A DNA stretch of 64,000 bases from Roseiarcus sp963774195 (GCA_963774195.1 CAVZDY010000003.1:1735069-1799068), one strand, 5' to 3'; shown: positions 1-9,729, counted from the stretch's first letter. Notes: generated by a model not told the origin, from the letters alone. Numbers and translations are program-made.

Positions 1-1411
1 CCATCGCGGTGCCGGCGATATCGAGATGCGCCCACGGCGTGTCGTTGACGAAACGCTTGAGGAACTGCGCGGCGGTGATGGAGCCGCCATTGCGTCCGCC
101 GGTATTTTTCACGTCCGCGAACCGGGAGTCGATCAACTTGTCATAGCCGGGCCCGAGCGGCATGCGCCAGACGGTCTCGCCGGTCGTGGAGCCTGCGACC
201 CTCAACCGCTCCGCGAGTTCTTCGTCGTTCGAAAACAGGCCTGCATTTTCCTGGCCGAGCGCCACCATCACGGCGCCGGTCAGCGTCGCGAGATCGATCA
301 TGAATTGAGGTTTGAACTTGTCCTGCACGTACCAGAGCGCATCCGCCAGCACGAGCCGGCCTTCGGCGTCGGTGTTGATGATCTCGATGGTGCGGCCGGA
401 CATCGATTTGAGAATGTCGCCGGGGCGGATGGCGCCGCCGTCCGGCATGTTCTCCACGAGGCCGATGACGCCGACCGCGTCCACTTTGGCCTTGCGGCTC
501 GCGAGCGCGTGCATCAGGCCGACGACGCAGGCGGCGCCCGCCATATCGCCTTTCATGTCCTCCATGCCGGCGCCGGGCTTGATCGAGACGCCGCCCGAGT
601 CGAAGCAGACGCCCTTGCCGACGAAAGCGAGCGGCTTGGCGCGCCGCCCCTTGGCGCCGCCCTTCCAGCGCATGACGACGAGCCGGCTTTCCCGTTTGGA
701 GCCCTGGCCGACGCCGAGCAAGGCCCCCATGCCGAGCTTGGCCATCGCCTTTTCATCGAGGATCTCGACGTCGACCCCAAGCGCCTCGAGGCTCGCGGCG
801 CGTTCCGCGAAGGCTTCGGGAAAAAGAACGTTGGGGGGCTCGTTGACGAGATCGCGGGCGAGTTCGACGCCCTCCGCAACCGCCGTGCTCGACGCGGCGG
901 CGGCTCGCACGGCGGCCACATTGGCCACGCCGACCGTGACCTTCGGAGGCGCCTCGTCAGCGTCGTCGCCGTTTTTCTTGACGGTTTTGTACTTATCGAA
1001 CCGGTAGGCGCGCAGGCGCAGCCCCAGCGCGAAATCGGCCGCCGCGTTCGCGTCCCAGTCGCCCGCGGGCGCTTCAAACGCCACCTCGATCGATTTGGCC
1101 GCGCCGAGCTTGCCGGAGACGTAACCGCCGAGGGTGGCGAAATCGAGCGGCTTGCCGTCGCGAGCGAGGGCGACGCCGATCACCAGAAGACGGGCGGCAT
1201 TAACGCCGGAGGGCTGTAAGATATCCAGATTTGTCAGAAACTTGCCGCGGAAACCTGAAGTTTTGGCGGCGCCCGCCACCTTGTCCGCCGCGTCTCCCAG
1301 CCATTCGGCGACGCCCGGCCCCGTCTTCAGATCGGCGCCGACAAAAACGACATAGGTCGCTCCCTTCGGGGCGGACAACGGACCGAACGCGACATCGACG
1401 AACTGACTCAT
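1..1411 (-). CDS. pepA: Leucyl aminopeptidase PepA (3' end beyond window)
   Basis: This is a cytosolic M17 metallo-aminopeptidase that removes N-terminal residues, chiefly leucine, from peptides. Reading leftwards from the ATG at 1411, the N-terminal macro-like domain occupies about the first 165 residues. The catalytic domain follows, with the metal and active-site signatures VGKGVCFDSGG (about residues 260-270) and NTDAEGRL (about 345-352), both complete. About 470 residues are visible; the family is near 500, so only the C-terminal end is missing. The gene is divergent from lptF, and the 220 bases between them must hold both promoters. The start has no close in-frame rival. Identification rests on the family signatures and is secure. 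Confidence 0.96.
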   Translation of the reverse strand, partial: MSQFVDVAFGPLSAPKGATYVVFVGADLKTGPGVAEWLGDAADKVAGAAKTSGFRGKFLTNLDILQPSGVNAARLLVIGVALARDGKPLDFATLGGYVSGKLGAAKSIEVAFEAPAGDWDANAAADFALGLRLRAYRFDKYKTVKKNGDDADEAPPKVTVGVANVAAVRAAAASSTAVAEGVELARDLVNEPPNVLFPEAFAERAASLEALGVDVEILDEKAMAKLGMGALLGVGQGSKRESRLVVMRWKGGAKGRRAKPLAFVGKGVCFDSGGVSIKPGAGMEDMKGDMAGAACVVGLMHALASRKAKVDAVGVIGLVENMPDGGAIRPGDILKSMSGRTIEIINTDAEGRLVLADALWYVQDKFKPQFMIDLATLTGAVMVALGQENAGLFSNDEELAERLRVAGSTTGETVWRMPLGPGYDKLIDSRFADVKNTGGRNGGSITAAQFLKRFVNDTPWAHLDIAGTAM

Positions 1412-1631
1412 TCACAACCCCAGTGGCGACGCTTCTGTTGACCACATGCGCCGGCGCGCCAAAAGGACTAATCAAGGGCTTTGGTCCGCCCGTCAATAAG
1501 GCCGGCGCGGAAGTCGACCCTGGTGAGACGCCGCTCACGCCAATGCGGCTTGCCAGACGCCGCCCGTCGGGCTAGCCCTTGCCTGGGGCGCAACGAGCGG
1601 CCGCCGAGAGGAATTGGAAAACAGCCGCAGC

Positions 1632-2786
1632 ATGTTGCGCATCGAGCGATACGTCTTTCGCACCGTCGCGACGGCCTCCCTTGCCGGCCTCATCGCTCTG
1701 ACGGGCCTCGTTTGGGTGACCCAGGCGCTACGGCAAATCGACCTCATGACCAGCAAGGGCCAGTCGGCGCTGGTCTTCTTCATGATCACCGGGCTGACGG
1801 TGCCCTCGCTGGTGGCGATCATCGCCCCCGTCGCACTGTTCGTCGGGGTTCTCTATTCCCTCAACAAGCTCAACGGCGACAGCGAGTTGGTGGTCATGAG
1901 CGCCTCGGGCGTGTCGCCGGGGCGGCTGCTACGGCCGTTCGCGCTGCTCTTCGCCATCGTCTTCGCGCTGGAGGCGGTGCTCTACGTCTACATCATGCCT
2001 TGGAGCTTCGACTCGATCGAGTCGATGATGACGCTGATTCGCGCAGACTTCATCGCCAACCTGGCGCAGCCGGGCGCGTTCAACGAACTCGAAGCGGGAT
2101 TCATCTTCCATTTCCGCGAGCGGGCGCCGGACGGCTCGTTGCGCGGGGTGTTCATGCAGGATCGCCGCGATCCCGCCCACATCACCACCTACATCTCCGA
2201 AGTGGGAAAGACGGCCGAGAAAGACGGAGAAACCTATTTGGTCCTCTCCAAGGGAAGCTATCAGCGTCCCGAGCGCTCCGGCAACTCCGCGGTGGTGACG
2301 TTCGACGATTACGCAATTGATTTGTCTCAGTTCGCGGCCAAGGGCGAATCGGTCAAACGGCCACGCGAACGCAGCACGGCGGCGCTCTTCGCGCCGGACG
2401 CGAAGGACGAGTCGGCTGCGCGCATGGAGGGCCGCCTGCGCTCCGAGCTGTTCGACCGCCTCTCCAGTCCCCTCTACGCCTTTGCCGCCGGCCTGATCGG
2501 CTTCGCGGCGCTCGGCGAGGCGCGAACCACGCGTCAAGGCCGCGGCGTCGCGACTGGCGTCGCCATCCTCGTTTTCACGGCCCTGCGCATGCTGGGCATC
2601 GCCGCCATCTCGCTCGTCGTCAGCAGGCCTGGCGCCGCAATTCTGGTGTGGGGCTTGCCAATCGGCGCCTCGCTCGCCAGCCTCGACGCCATTTTTAGCG
2701 GCCCGTTGACCCGTGCGCTGGCCGGCGCGCGCCGCCTCAAGGTTGCCAAAGGGCGCCGCGCTGTCGTCAAAGCGAGCAGCGCATGA
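1632..2786 (+). CDS. lptF: LPS export ABC transporter permease LptF
   Basis: LptF is one of the two inner-membrane permeases of the LptB2FG complex, which extracts lipopolysaccharide from the inner membrane and passes it to the periplasmic bridge. The protein opens with the typical IERYVFR segment. It has three hydrophobic segments in the first 120 residues, a periplasmic beta-jellyroll middle region and three more membrane segments at the end. I chose the ATG at 1632. A TTG at 1614 in the same frame lies too close to the AGAGG purine run, and the family normally begins a few residues before IERY. The stop overlaps lptG by four bases (ATGA), so the two are translationally coupled. Confidence 0.95.
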   Translation: MLRIERYVFRTVATASLAGLIALTGLVWVTQALRQIDLMTSKGQSALVFFMITGLTVPSLVAIIAPVALFVGVLYSLNKLNGDSELVVMSASGVSPGRLLRPFALLFAIVFALEAVLYVYIMPWSFDSIESMMTLIRADFIANLAQPGAFNELEAGFIFHFRERAPDGSLRGVFMQDRRDPAHITTYISEVGKTAEKDGETYLVLSKGSYQRPERSGNSAVVTFDDYAIDLSQFAAKGESVKRPRERSTAALFAPDAKDESAARMEGRLRSELFDRLSSPLYAFAAGLIGFAALGEARTTRQGRGVATGVAILVFTALRMLGIAAISLVVSRPGAAILVWGLPIGASLASLDAIFSGPLTRALAGARRLKVAKGRRAVVKASSA

Positions 2787-3862
2787 TTTTTGGAACGCTC
2801 GGCCGCTATTTCGCCAAGCGGTTCTTTCGAACGATTTTTGCGGTCTTCGCGGGCGTCTTCGCCCTCATCTACGCGATCGACGTGGTGGAGATGCTGCGCC
2901 GCTCGGGCGACACGCCGGGCGCGACGGGCCCATTGATGGCGTGGCTATCGCTGCTGCACACGCCGATCGTCGCCGAACAGGCCCTCCCCTTTGCGGTTCT
3001 GTTCGGCGCGATGATTTCGTTCCTGAATCTCTCTCGCAAGCTCGAACTCGTCGTCGCCCGCGGCGCCGGCATTTCGGCCTGGCAGTTCATGCTGCCGCCG
3101 CTGCTGGTGGTCGTCCTCCTCGGAATCGTCATGGTGACGCTCTACAATCCCGCCTCGACGGCGATGAAGCGGGAGGCGGACCGAATCGAGGCTCGCTTGT
3201 TCGGTGGCGCGGCGGTCGACAACGGGGGCGTATGGATACGGCAGAAGAGCGTGGACGGCGAGGCGGTGGTCCATGCGGACGGGCGGGACGGCACAGCGAG
3301 CGCGCTTCGCCATGTTCAGGTGTTCAATTTCGATTCGAGCGGCGGCTTCATGGAGCGCGTTGACGCCGAGCGGGCGACGCTCCACGATGGCTTTTGGACC
3401 TTGAGCGACGTGGATGTCGTCACTCCGGGCTTCGACACGGTCGCGGCCCCAACCTATCTGCTCGCCACCAACCTGACGCAGGCGGAGGTCACGCAGGCCT
3501 TCGTGGAGCCCGAGACCGTCTCGTTCTGGACCCTTCCGGGGCTCGCCCTGCAGACCGAACGGGCAGGCCTTGACGCGACGCCTTATCGCTTGCGATATCA
3601 AGAGCTTCTGTCCATGCCGCTCATGCTCGTGGCGATGGTTCTCGTCGCCGCTTGCTTTTCATTAAGATTCTTCCGAATGGGGGGCGTTCAGAAGATGGTT
3701 TCAGGTGGCGTCGTGACTGGCTTCATGCTTTATGTCGCGACGAAAATCGTCAATGATCTCGGCGGGGCTGGCTTGCTGAGCGTCCCCGTCGCGGGATGGT
3801 CTCCGGCCATCGTCGGCTGCATGTTTGGAGTATACGTGCTTCTTCACCAGGAGGACGGTTGA
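2783..3862 (+). CDS. lptG: LPS export ABC transporter permease LptG
   Basis: LptG is the partner permease of LptF in the lipopolysaccharide extraction complex. The 359-residue protein has the same layout: N-terminal membrane segments beginning GRYFAKRF, a periplasmic domain from about residue 130 to 260, and three C-terminal membrane segments. The C-terminal sequence RFFRMGG (residues about 295-301) before the last helices is typical of the family. The start overlaps the lptF stop (ATGA at 2783) and the stop overlaps the lptD start by one base (TGATG at 3860-3864). The three lpt genes are therefore one operon. The ATPase LptB is not in the window. Confidence 0.95.
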   Translation: MIFGTLGRYFAKRFFRTIFAVFAGVFALIYAIDVVEMLRRSGDTPGATGPLMAWLSLLHTPIVAEQALPFAVLFGAMISFLNLSRKLELVVARGAGISAWQFMLPPLLVVVLLGIVMVTLYNPASTAMKREADRIEARLFGGAAVDNGGVWIRQKSVDGEAVVHADGRDGTASALRHVQVFNFDSSGGFMERVDAERATLHDGFWTLSDVDVVTPGFDTVAAPTYLLATNLTQAEVTQAFVEPETVSFWTLPGLALQTERAGLDATPYRLRYQELLSMPLMLVAMVLVAACFSLRFFRMGGVQKMVSGGVVTGFMLYVATKIVNDLGGAGLLSVPVAGWSPAIVGCMFGVYVLLHQEDG

Positions 3863-6471
3863 TGGGTCCGTCCATCCGCTTTCCGAACGCGGCGCTCCGC
3901 CGCGTGCAGTCGGCTGCGCGCTTGTGGACGACGACCGCGCCTTGCGCGATGAAGTTCGTCGCGCTCATCGCGCTTGGCCTTGCTGCGCCCGCGATCGCGC
4001 ACGCCCAGACGGTTGCTCCCCCTTCGGCCCCGGTCGCCGCCGCGGCTCAGAATCCCGACAGGCTCGTCCTCGAGGCGAACGAGCTCGTCTACGACAAGGA
4101 TCACGACACCGTTACGGCAGTGGGCGCCGTCCAGCTCTATTACAAGCACCGCATTCTACAGGCTGACAAGGTTATTTATAACCGCACCACGAAGCGTCTC
4201 TTCGCCGAGGGCCACGCCAAGCTCACCGACGAGCGCGGCGACATCACCTACGCCGACCGATTCGATCTGACCCAGGACTTCGCCGCCGGCTTCGCCGAAG
4301 GCGTGCAGATGATGACGACCGACAAGACCCGCTTCACCTCTCCGCGCGTCGAGCGCCAGGCGGGCCAGGTGACGGTCTTCAACGGCGGCGTCTACACCGC
4401 CTGCGAGCCGTGCCAGAACCACCCGGAGCGCCCCCCGCTCTGGCAGGTGCGGGCCACGCGAATCATTGAAAATCAACAAGTTCACACGGTTTATTACGAG
4501 GACGCGTGGCTTGAGGTGGCAGGCGTTCCGATCGCCTATATACCGTATTTCTCCGCCCCCGATCCGACCGTGACGCGCCAGACCGGCGTGCTGTCGCCCA
4601 GTTTCTACCAGGGCAGCTACACCGGCTTCGGCTTCGGCGTTCCCTATTTCATCGATCTCGCGCCGAACTACGATTTGACGTTGCGGCCGGTTTACTACAG
4701 CGCGCAGGGTCCGTTCGGTGACGTCGAATGGCGCCAGCGCATGGATACTGGTGAGTACGCCATCCGCGTCACCGGCATCGACCAGCAGGACCCGAGCCTC
4801 TTCCCGCCTGCGCCTTATGGGGCCGGCAACCGCACTTGGCGCGGCTCGCTGGAGACCACCGGCGAATTCTACATTAACCAAAATTGGAAGTACGGCTGGG
4901 ACATCACGGCCGTCTCCGACCCGTTCTATATCAACGACTATCACATCAAGGACGTCTCACCGTCCCAGTATTACTTCCAGGACCTCGTGTCCGAGGTGTA
5001 TCTGCGCGGACAGGCGGATCGCGGCTTCTTCGACGTCAGCGGCTATCATTTCGAGAGCACGGTGGCGACGACGGATCAGCGCACCGAGCCGCCGGCTGTG
5101 CCCGTCTTCGACTACAACAAGACCTTCAACCTGTCCCCCGAGTCCACCTATGGGCTGGGCGGCGAGTTCAAGTTCGATTTCAACGCCACCGACATCTCGC
5201 GCACCGAGGCGCTCTTCCAGTCGACCGGCGCTCAGACGCTCGACAATGCCTTTAATCTCTACAACGTCTGCGGCTTGCCCGGCACCGGCACCTTGACCGG
5301 CGGCGTCCGAACCGGCGCCACGACGGCTCCGTCCGCCTACACGCCCGGCAATTGCATCCTGCAGGGCATCGCCGGCAATTACGCGCGCGCCTCCGAACAG
5401 GTGTCGTGGCAGAAGAAATACGTCGATCCGATCGGCGAAGAGTGGACGCCGTTCGTGTTCGCGCGGCTCGACGGCGAGTTGACGGACCTCAATACGACCA
5501 GCCAGTTCTCGTACGGCAGCAGCACCGTCTACAACAGCAGCCAGACCAACTTCTTCGGCGGCGCGAGCAGCGAATTGACCGCCCGCGCCATGCCGGGCGT
5601 CGGGCTGGAGTACCGCTATCCGTTCGTCTCGAACTCTTTCCTCGGCCAGCAGACGATCACGCCGATCGCGCAGTTCATCGTGCGCCCCAACGAGGTCGTG
5701 CCGAGGGTCCAGCCGAACGAAGACGCGCAGAGCCTCGTCTTCGACGAGACGAACCTCTTCGCCTGGGACAAATATTCCGGCTACGACCGCATCGAGGGCG
5801 GCACGCGCCTCAACTACGGCATCGATTACACCGCCAATTTCGCCAACGGCGGCCATGCCAGCGTGGTCGGCGGCGAGTCGATCCAGGTCGCGGGACAGAA
5901 CTCCTATACGATCCCGTCTCCCGACAACATCGGCCTCGAATCGGGCCTCGACAAACAGTTCTCGAACTTCGTCGCGGGCGAGACGATCGCGCCGTTCTCT
6001 ACGGACATCTTTTCGTTCACCAGCAAGCAGCAGTTCGACAGCTCGACCTTCGGCCTGACGCGACTTGACCTCATCGGCAATTACAAGCTCGGCGGCTTCA
6101 GCGGCAGCCTCGACTACGGGCAATACGCCGCGCAGCCGCTGCTCGGCTTCCTGTTCCCTCGCCAGGGCTTGCAGACCAACGCGAGCTACAAGTTCAGCGA
6201 CGTCTGGTCGGTCGACGGCTCTGTCCTGTTCGATATGTCGCGCCACTACTACGACGTGCCGGGCCAGAACACGCCGATCTTCTATCCGACGAACTACAGC
6301 TTCGGCCTCACCTATCAGGACACCTGCACGACCGTGAAGGCGATCTATCAGTCGGAGCTGAGCGATCCGATCGCCTCGACGCCGGCGATTCGCGACACCA
6401 CCTTCCTGTTGCAGATCACGCTGCGCACCCTGGGCGACGTCCAGGCCTCGGTCGGCTTGCAAGGGCAATGA
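3862..6471 (+). CDS. lptD: LPS-assembly outer membrane protein LptD
   Basis: LptD is the outer-membrane barrel that, with LptE, places lipopolysaccharide in the outer leaflet. The 869-residue product has an N-terminal OstA/LptA-like jellyroll (about residues 75-190) followed by a large aromatic-rich beta-barrel region. A CxxC pair (CEPC) occurs near residue 180. The ATG at 3862 follows a strong AGGAGG at 3849-3854. A second in-frame ATG at 3949 begins a better signal peptide (MKFVALIALGLAAPAIAHA), so the real start could be either. The protein is longer than the enterobacterial form, as is usual in alphaproteobacteria. Its stop overlaps pdxA directly; the periplasmic chaperone gene surA commonly found here is missing. 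Confidence 0.93.
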   Translation: MGPSIRFPNAALRRVQSAARLWTTTAPCAMKFVALIALGLAAPAIAHAQTVAPPSAPVAAAAQNPDRLVLEANELVYDKDHDTVTAVGAVQLYYKHRILQADKVIYNRTTKRLFAEGHAKLTDERGDITYADRFDLTQDFAAGFAEGVQMMTTDKTRFTSPRVERQAGQVTVFNGGVYTACEPCQNHPERPPLWQVRATRIIENQQVHTVYYEDAWLEVAGVPIAYIPYFSAPDPTVTRQTGVLSPSFYQGSYTGFGFGVPYFIDLAPNYDLTLRPVYYSAQGPFGDVEWRQRMDTGEYAIRVTGIDQQDPSLFPPAPYGAGNRTWRGSLETTGEFYINQNWKYGWDITAVSDPFYINDYHIKDVSPSQYYFQDLVSEVYLRGQADRGFFDVSGYHFESTVATTDQRTEPPAVPVFDYNKTFNLSPESTYGLGGEFKFDFNATDISRTEALFQSTGAQTLDNAFNLYNVCGLPGTGTLTGGVRTGATTAPSAYTPGNCILQGIAGNYARASEQVSWQKKYVDPIGEEWTPFVFARLDGELTDLNTTSQFSYGSSTVYNSSQTNFFGGASSELTARAMPGVGLEYRYPFVSNSFLGQQTITPIAQFIVRPNEVVPRVQPNEDAQSLVFDETNLFAWDKYSGYDRIEGGTRLNYGIDYTANFANGGHASVVGGESIQVAGQNSYTIPSPDNIGLESGLDKQFSNFVAGETIAPFSTDIFSFTSKQQFDSSTFGLTRLDLIGNYKLGGFSGSLDYGQYAAQPLLGFLFPRQGLQTNASYKFSDVWSVDGSVLFDMSRHYYDVPGQNTPIFYPTNYSFGLTYQDTCTTVKAIYQSELSDPIASTPAIRDTTFLLQITLRTLGDVQASVGLQGQ

Positions 6472-7472
6472 CGCAGGACCCGCCGCGGCCGCCTCTCGCG
6501 CTGACGATGGGCGATCCGGCCGGTATTGGACCGGAACTGATACTGCGAGCCTGGGCGGCGCGCTCGGCTGATACCCCCCCGTTTTTCGCGCTCGCCGACC
6601 CGAAGGCGCTCGCCGCGCTGGCGCGGCGCCTAGGGTTCGACGCGCCGATCGCGGAGATCGCTCCCGAGGAGGCGAACGACGCCTTCGCCAAGGCGCTGCC
6701 GGTCGTCCCGCTCGCGGCGCCGGCGGACGCGCGGCCCGGCGAGACCGATCCGACCTTCGCCGCCGCGACGATCGAATCGATCGAGCGCGCCGTCGGCTAC
6801 GTGCGTTCGGGCGCGGCGCGCGCTGTCGTGACCAACCCGATCGCCAAGGCGACCCTCTACGCCGCAGGTTTCCGCTTCCCCGGCCACACTGAATATCTCG
6901 GCGCGCTGGCAGCAGCCTGGGGCGCCCCGGCGCAGCCGGTGATGATGATCTGGTCGCCCCTGCTCGCCGTCGTGCCGGTGACGATCCACATCGCGCTGAG
7001 CGAAGTCCCGCAACAACTGACGCGCCCGCTCATCGTCTCGACCGCGCGAATCGTCGCCGCCGACATGGCGCGCCGCTTCGGCCTGGCGCGGCCCCGCCTT
7101 GCGCTTGCCGGCCTCAATCCGCACGCGGGCGAAGGCGGCTCGATGGGGCGCGAGGAGATCGAGATCATCGCACCGGCCGTCGCCGAGCTCAAAGCCGAGG
7201 GGCTCGACGTCACGGGGCCGCTGCCCGCCGACACGATGTTTCATCCCGCGGCGCGCGCGCGCTATGATGTCGCGCTGACCATGTACCATGATCAAGGCCT
7301 CATCCCCGCCAAGACGCTCGCCTTCGATTCTGGCGTCAACGTCACGCTGGGCCTGCCGTTCGTGCGCACCTCGCCCGACCACGGCACGGCGTTCGACATT
7401 GCGGGCAAGGGCGTCGCCAATCCATCGAGCCTGATCGAAGCTCTGCGCCTCGCCGCGCGCCTCGCATCGTGA
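6468..7472 (+). CDS. pdxA: 4-hydroxythreonine-4-phosphate dehydrogenase PdxA
   Basis: PdxA oxidises 4-phosphohydroxy-L-threonine with NAD in the deoxyxylulose-5-phosphate-dependent route to pyridoxal phosphate. The 334-residue sequence starts with the family motif LTMGDPAGIGPE (residues about 11-22). It carries VTNPIAKA and the FPGHTEYL segment, the metal-ligand segment around LNPHAGEGG, and the MYHDQGLIP motif near residue 270. The length is normal. It overlaps lptD by ATGA at the front and rsmA by four bases at the back, so it sits inside a tightly coupled operon. The pdxA-rsmA pairing is widespread in proteobacteria. Confidence 0.97.
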   Translation: MTQDPPRPPLALTMGDPAGIGPELILRAWAARSADTPPFFALADPKALAALARRLGFDAPIAEIAPEEANDAFAKALPVVPLAAPADARPGETDPTFAAATIESIERAVGYVRSGAARAVVTNPIAKATLYAAGFRFPGHTEYLGALAAAWGAPAQPVMMIWSPLLAVVPVTIHIALSEVPQQLTRPLIVSTARIVAADMARRFGLARPRLALAGLNPHAGEGGSMGREEIEIIAPAVAELKAEGLDVTGPLPADTMFHPAARARYDVALTMYHDQGLIPAKTLAFDSGVNVTLGLPFVRTSPDHGTAFDIAGKGVANPSSLIEALRLAARLAS

Positions 7473-8347
7473 GCCTCGCCGCCGACGGGCTGCCGCCGCT
7501 GCGCGAGGTAGTGGCGGCGCACGGGCTCGACGCGAAGAAGTCGCTCGGCCAGAATTTTCTGTTCGACCTCAACCTGACCGGGCGCATCGCGCGCGCCGCC
7601 GGCCCGCTCGAAGGCGTCGCGGTGGTGGAGGTCGGGCCGGGGCCCGGCGGCCTGACCCGCGCGCTGCTGGCGAACGGCGCGATGAAAGTGATCGCCATAG
7701 AGCGCGACGAACGCTGCCTTGCCGCGCTCGCCGAGATCGCCGCGCATTGGCCGGGCCGCCTCGAGATCATCGCCGGCGACGCGCTCGCCGTCGCCCCTGA
7801 GGTTCTTGTGGCCAAAGCGGGCGGCGCGCCGCTGCGCATCTGCGCCAATCTGCCCTACAACATCGGCACCGCGCTGCTGACGCGTTGGCTGGAAGCCAAG
7901 CCCTGGCCGCCCTTCTACGACCGGCTGACACTGATGTTCCAGCGCGAGGTCGCGCTGCGCATCGTCGCGACGCCAGAGGAGCGCGCCGACTACGGGCGGC
8001 TCGCCGTGCTCGCCGGCTGGCGCGCCAAGGCGCGGCTGCTGTTCGACGTGCCCCCCGCCGCCTTCACCCCGCCGCCGAAAGTCACCTCCAGCGTCGTCGA
8101 ACTGATTCCGCGCGAGCACCCCGAGCCATGCGGCGCGGGATACTTGTCCGCGGCGACGCTCGCGGCCTTCGGCCAGCGGCGCAAAATGCTGCGCCAGTCG
8201 TTGAAGCCGTTCGCCGCTCAGGTCGGCGTCGACCTTGGCGCGCTGCTCGAAGCGGCTGGCCTCGACCCGACCCGGCGCGCCGAAGAGATCGACGTCGCCG
8301 GGTTCTGCGCGCTGGCGCGCGCGGCCGAGTACCTTCGGCGACGCTGA
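7469..8347 (+). CDS. rsmA: 16S rRNA (adenine1518/1519-N6)-dimethyltransferase RsmA
   Basis: RsmA (KsgA) dimethylates two adjacent adenines at the 3' end of 16S rRNA during late assembly of the small ribosomal subunit. Visible motifs are KSLGQNFL (residues about 24-31), the S-adenosylmethionine loop VEVGPGPGGLT (about 53-63), and the catalytic NLPYNI motif near residue 129. A C-terminal helical domain ends the 292-residue protein. Translation begins at a GTG that overlaps the pdxA stop. It is the last gene of the lpt-pdxA-rsmA operon; the DNA just downstream is a dispersed repeat. Confidence 0.97.
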   Translation: MSLAADGLPPLREVVAAHGLDAKKSLGQNFLFDLNLTGRIARAAGPLEGVAVVEVGPGPGGLTRALLANGAMKVIAIERDERCLAALAEIAAHWPGRLEIIAGDALAVAPEVLVAKAGGAPLRICANLPYNIGTALLTRWLEAKPWPPFYDRLTLMFQREVALRIVATPEERADYGRLAVLAGWRAKARLLFDVPPAAFTPPPKVTSSVVELIPREHPEPCGAGYLSAATLAAFGQRRKMLRQSLKPFAAQVGVDLGALLEAAGLDPTRRAEEIDVAGFCALARAAEYLRRR

Positions 8348-8365
8348 GTGTTCTGCAGTTACCTG

Positions 8366-8455
8366 GAACTGTCTTTGCGAGCGGAGCGAAGCAATTCGGC
8401 GATCGAGGTCTCGCCAGCAAGTCGCGGCGACCGGCTCAACCAATAGACAGCGTAC
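8366..8455 (+). repeat. Dispersed repeat family A, short copy
   Basis: This stretch shares the blocks GCGAGCGGAGCGAAGCAAT, GATCGAGGTCTCGCCAGCAA and GGCTCAACCA..AGACAGCG with the longer copy at 21785-21935. The middle part of that copy is missing here, so this looks like an internally deleted version. A third copy lies at 46693-46820 in reverse orientation. All are intergenic. Confidence 0.75.
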
Positions 8456-9055
8456 CCTAGACTAGAGCGCCGGATCGTCAGTTTGAATCGGGCGTCGGGA
8501 TAATCGTTCAGCCACGTCAATGTCGTCGTCACGGCGACTGCGTGGCCGAACGTCTTTGCGCTGCGTGATCACGCCGACGCCGAGCCACACTTCTGCCTGC
8601 TTGTGCAGGCAATTCGAAAGGCGATGGCTCAGGCAACAGTGCATACATGGTACCCGGAGAATGGCGTCTGCCGTTCGTTACTTAGAGGGAATGGTCGGAT
8701 GCGCTGAGCACAGGGTGCTCTCTTCGGGAAGCGGCTAAGCCGCTGATCAAGCCATCCGTCGCCCGCTGCCCGAGCACCTCCTACAAAACCTCCGACGGCT
8801 TCGACATAACGCTCGATCGCGCCATCGCGCTGCACGACAAGCTCGTCGGCGAAGACTGCTGCATGCGTCTTCGTGTGAGCGCCAGTGCTACGCGGACGAC
8901 AAGATCGACGTCGAGGGCGCTGTACTCAACTGGGAGAACAAAACACTGCACGGCAACCTCAAAGTACAGTACCGCAAAACCATACCCAATGAGTGTCGGT
9001 AGGATCGTCTCTCGTCGCTCCACATCTCAGTCCTGCAACGCGAGAGGCGTACAAA
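8456..9055. other. 600-base stretch without a recognisable gene
   Basis: I see no gene I can support here. The part from about 8700 to 9000 is less GC-rich than its surroundings and contains short protein-like frames on the plus strand that are broken relative to each other: one reading TSDGFDITLDRAIALHDKL near 8800, another reading DDKIDVEGAVLNWENK near 8905. They could be the remains of one frameshifted gene. No family is recognised. Confidence 0.35.
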
Positions 9056-9565
9056 TTGAAACATCTTCTGTTGGCATCATTGTTGCTCGCGGCGTTCCCC
9101 GCTCTCGCCGCTGGGCGTGGCGGGACGAAGCTGGCGGCGATCAACACGACGCCCGAGGTCACTGTCAGCCACCGCGCGCCGGCCGTTCCCGCAATGATCG
9201 CCGACGCCGCACACCGCAACGGCGTCCCCGCGCCGTTGCTCCACGGCATCGTCATGGTCGAGTCCCGCTACCACTGCGACGCGCGGAACGGCGCGGCGCG
9301 CGGGATCGGTCAGGTGCTTCCGCAGACTGCGCGCGGCGTCGGCGTCGTCGGCAACCTGCTGGACTGCTCCGTCGGGCTGGAGGCGGCGGCGCGCTATCTG
9401 CGCCTGACGCTCGCTCACGCCGGCGGCAACTGGCACGGCGCCGCCACGCTCTACAACCGGGGCCTCTCCGCTGCGCCGCGTCCCACTGCATACAGCAGAC
9501 AGGTGATGGCTTTCGCTCTTGCGATGGAGGACGAGGGTGGTCGCATACGCTCTGCGTCAAAGTAA
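9056..9565 (+). CDS. Small secreted lytic transglycosylase (SLT domain)
   Basis: This is a short soluble lytic transglycosylase-like protein, expected to cleave peptidoglycan glycan strands in the periplasm. From a TTG start at 9056, preceded by GAGAGG, it begins with a clear signal peptide (MKHLLLASLLLAAFPALAA if TTG is read as Met). The SLT fold follows from about residue 55: the catalytic Glu lies in IVMVESRYH, followed by GARGIGQVLPQTAR and, near the end, ATLYNRG. A frame extension upstream to 8993 exists but would bury the signal peptide. At about 169 residues it is a minimal single-domain enzyme of the kind often linked to secretion systems, yet no such system is next to it. Confidence 0.82.
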   Translation: MKHLLLASLLLAAFPALAAGRGGTKLAAINTTPEVTVSHRAPAVPAMIADAAHRNGVPAPLLHGIVMVESRYHCDARNGAARGIGQVLPQTARGVGVVGNLLDCSVGLEAAARYLRLTLAHAGGNWHGAATLYNRGLSAAPRPTAYSRQVMAFALAMEDEGGRIRSASK

Positions 9566-9729
9566 GGCTTGTACTGTGAAGTGAACTGCGATCGCCACGT
9601 TGGGAACGGCGAGGCGGTTTCCGCCGCGACATGGTTGTCTCCGACGCGTGAGGTTCGGCCGGCAGATCGCGACCGCGCGGACATTTCTTCCCGCCGCTCA
9701 GCCTCGTAGCAAGCGGCGCCCATCCATGT

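Noticed and set aside
26..1219. Long plus-strand reading frame of 397 codons at the left edge
   Set aside because: It is antisense to pepA, whose motifs are unmistakable on the minus strand; long antisense frames are expected in GC-rich DNA.
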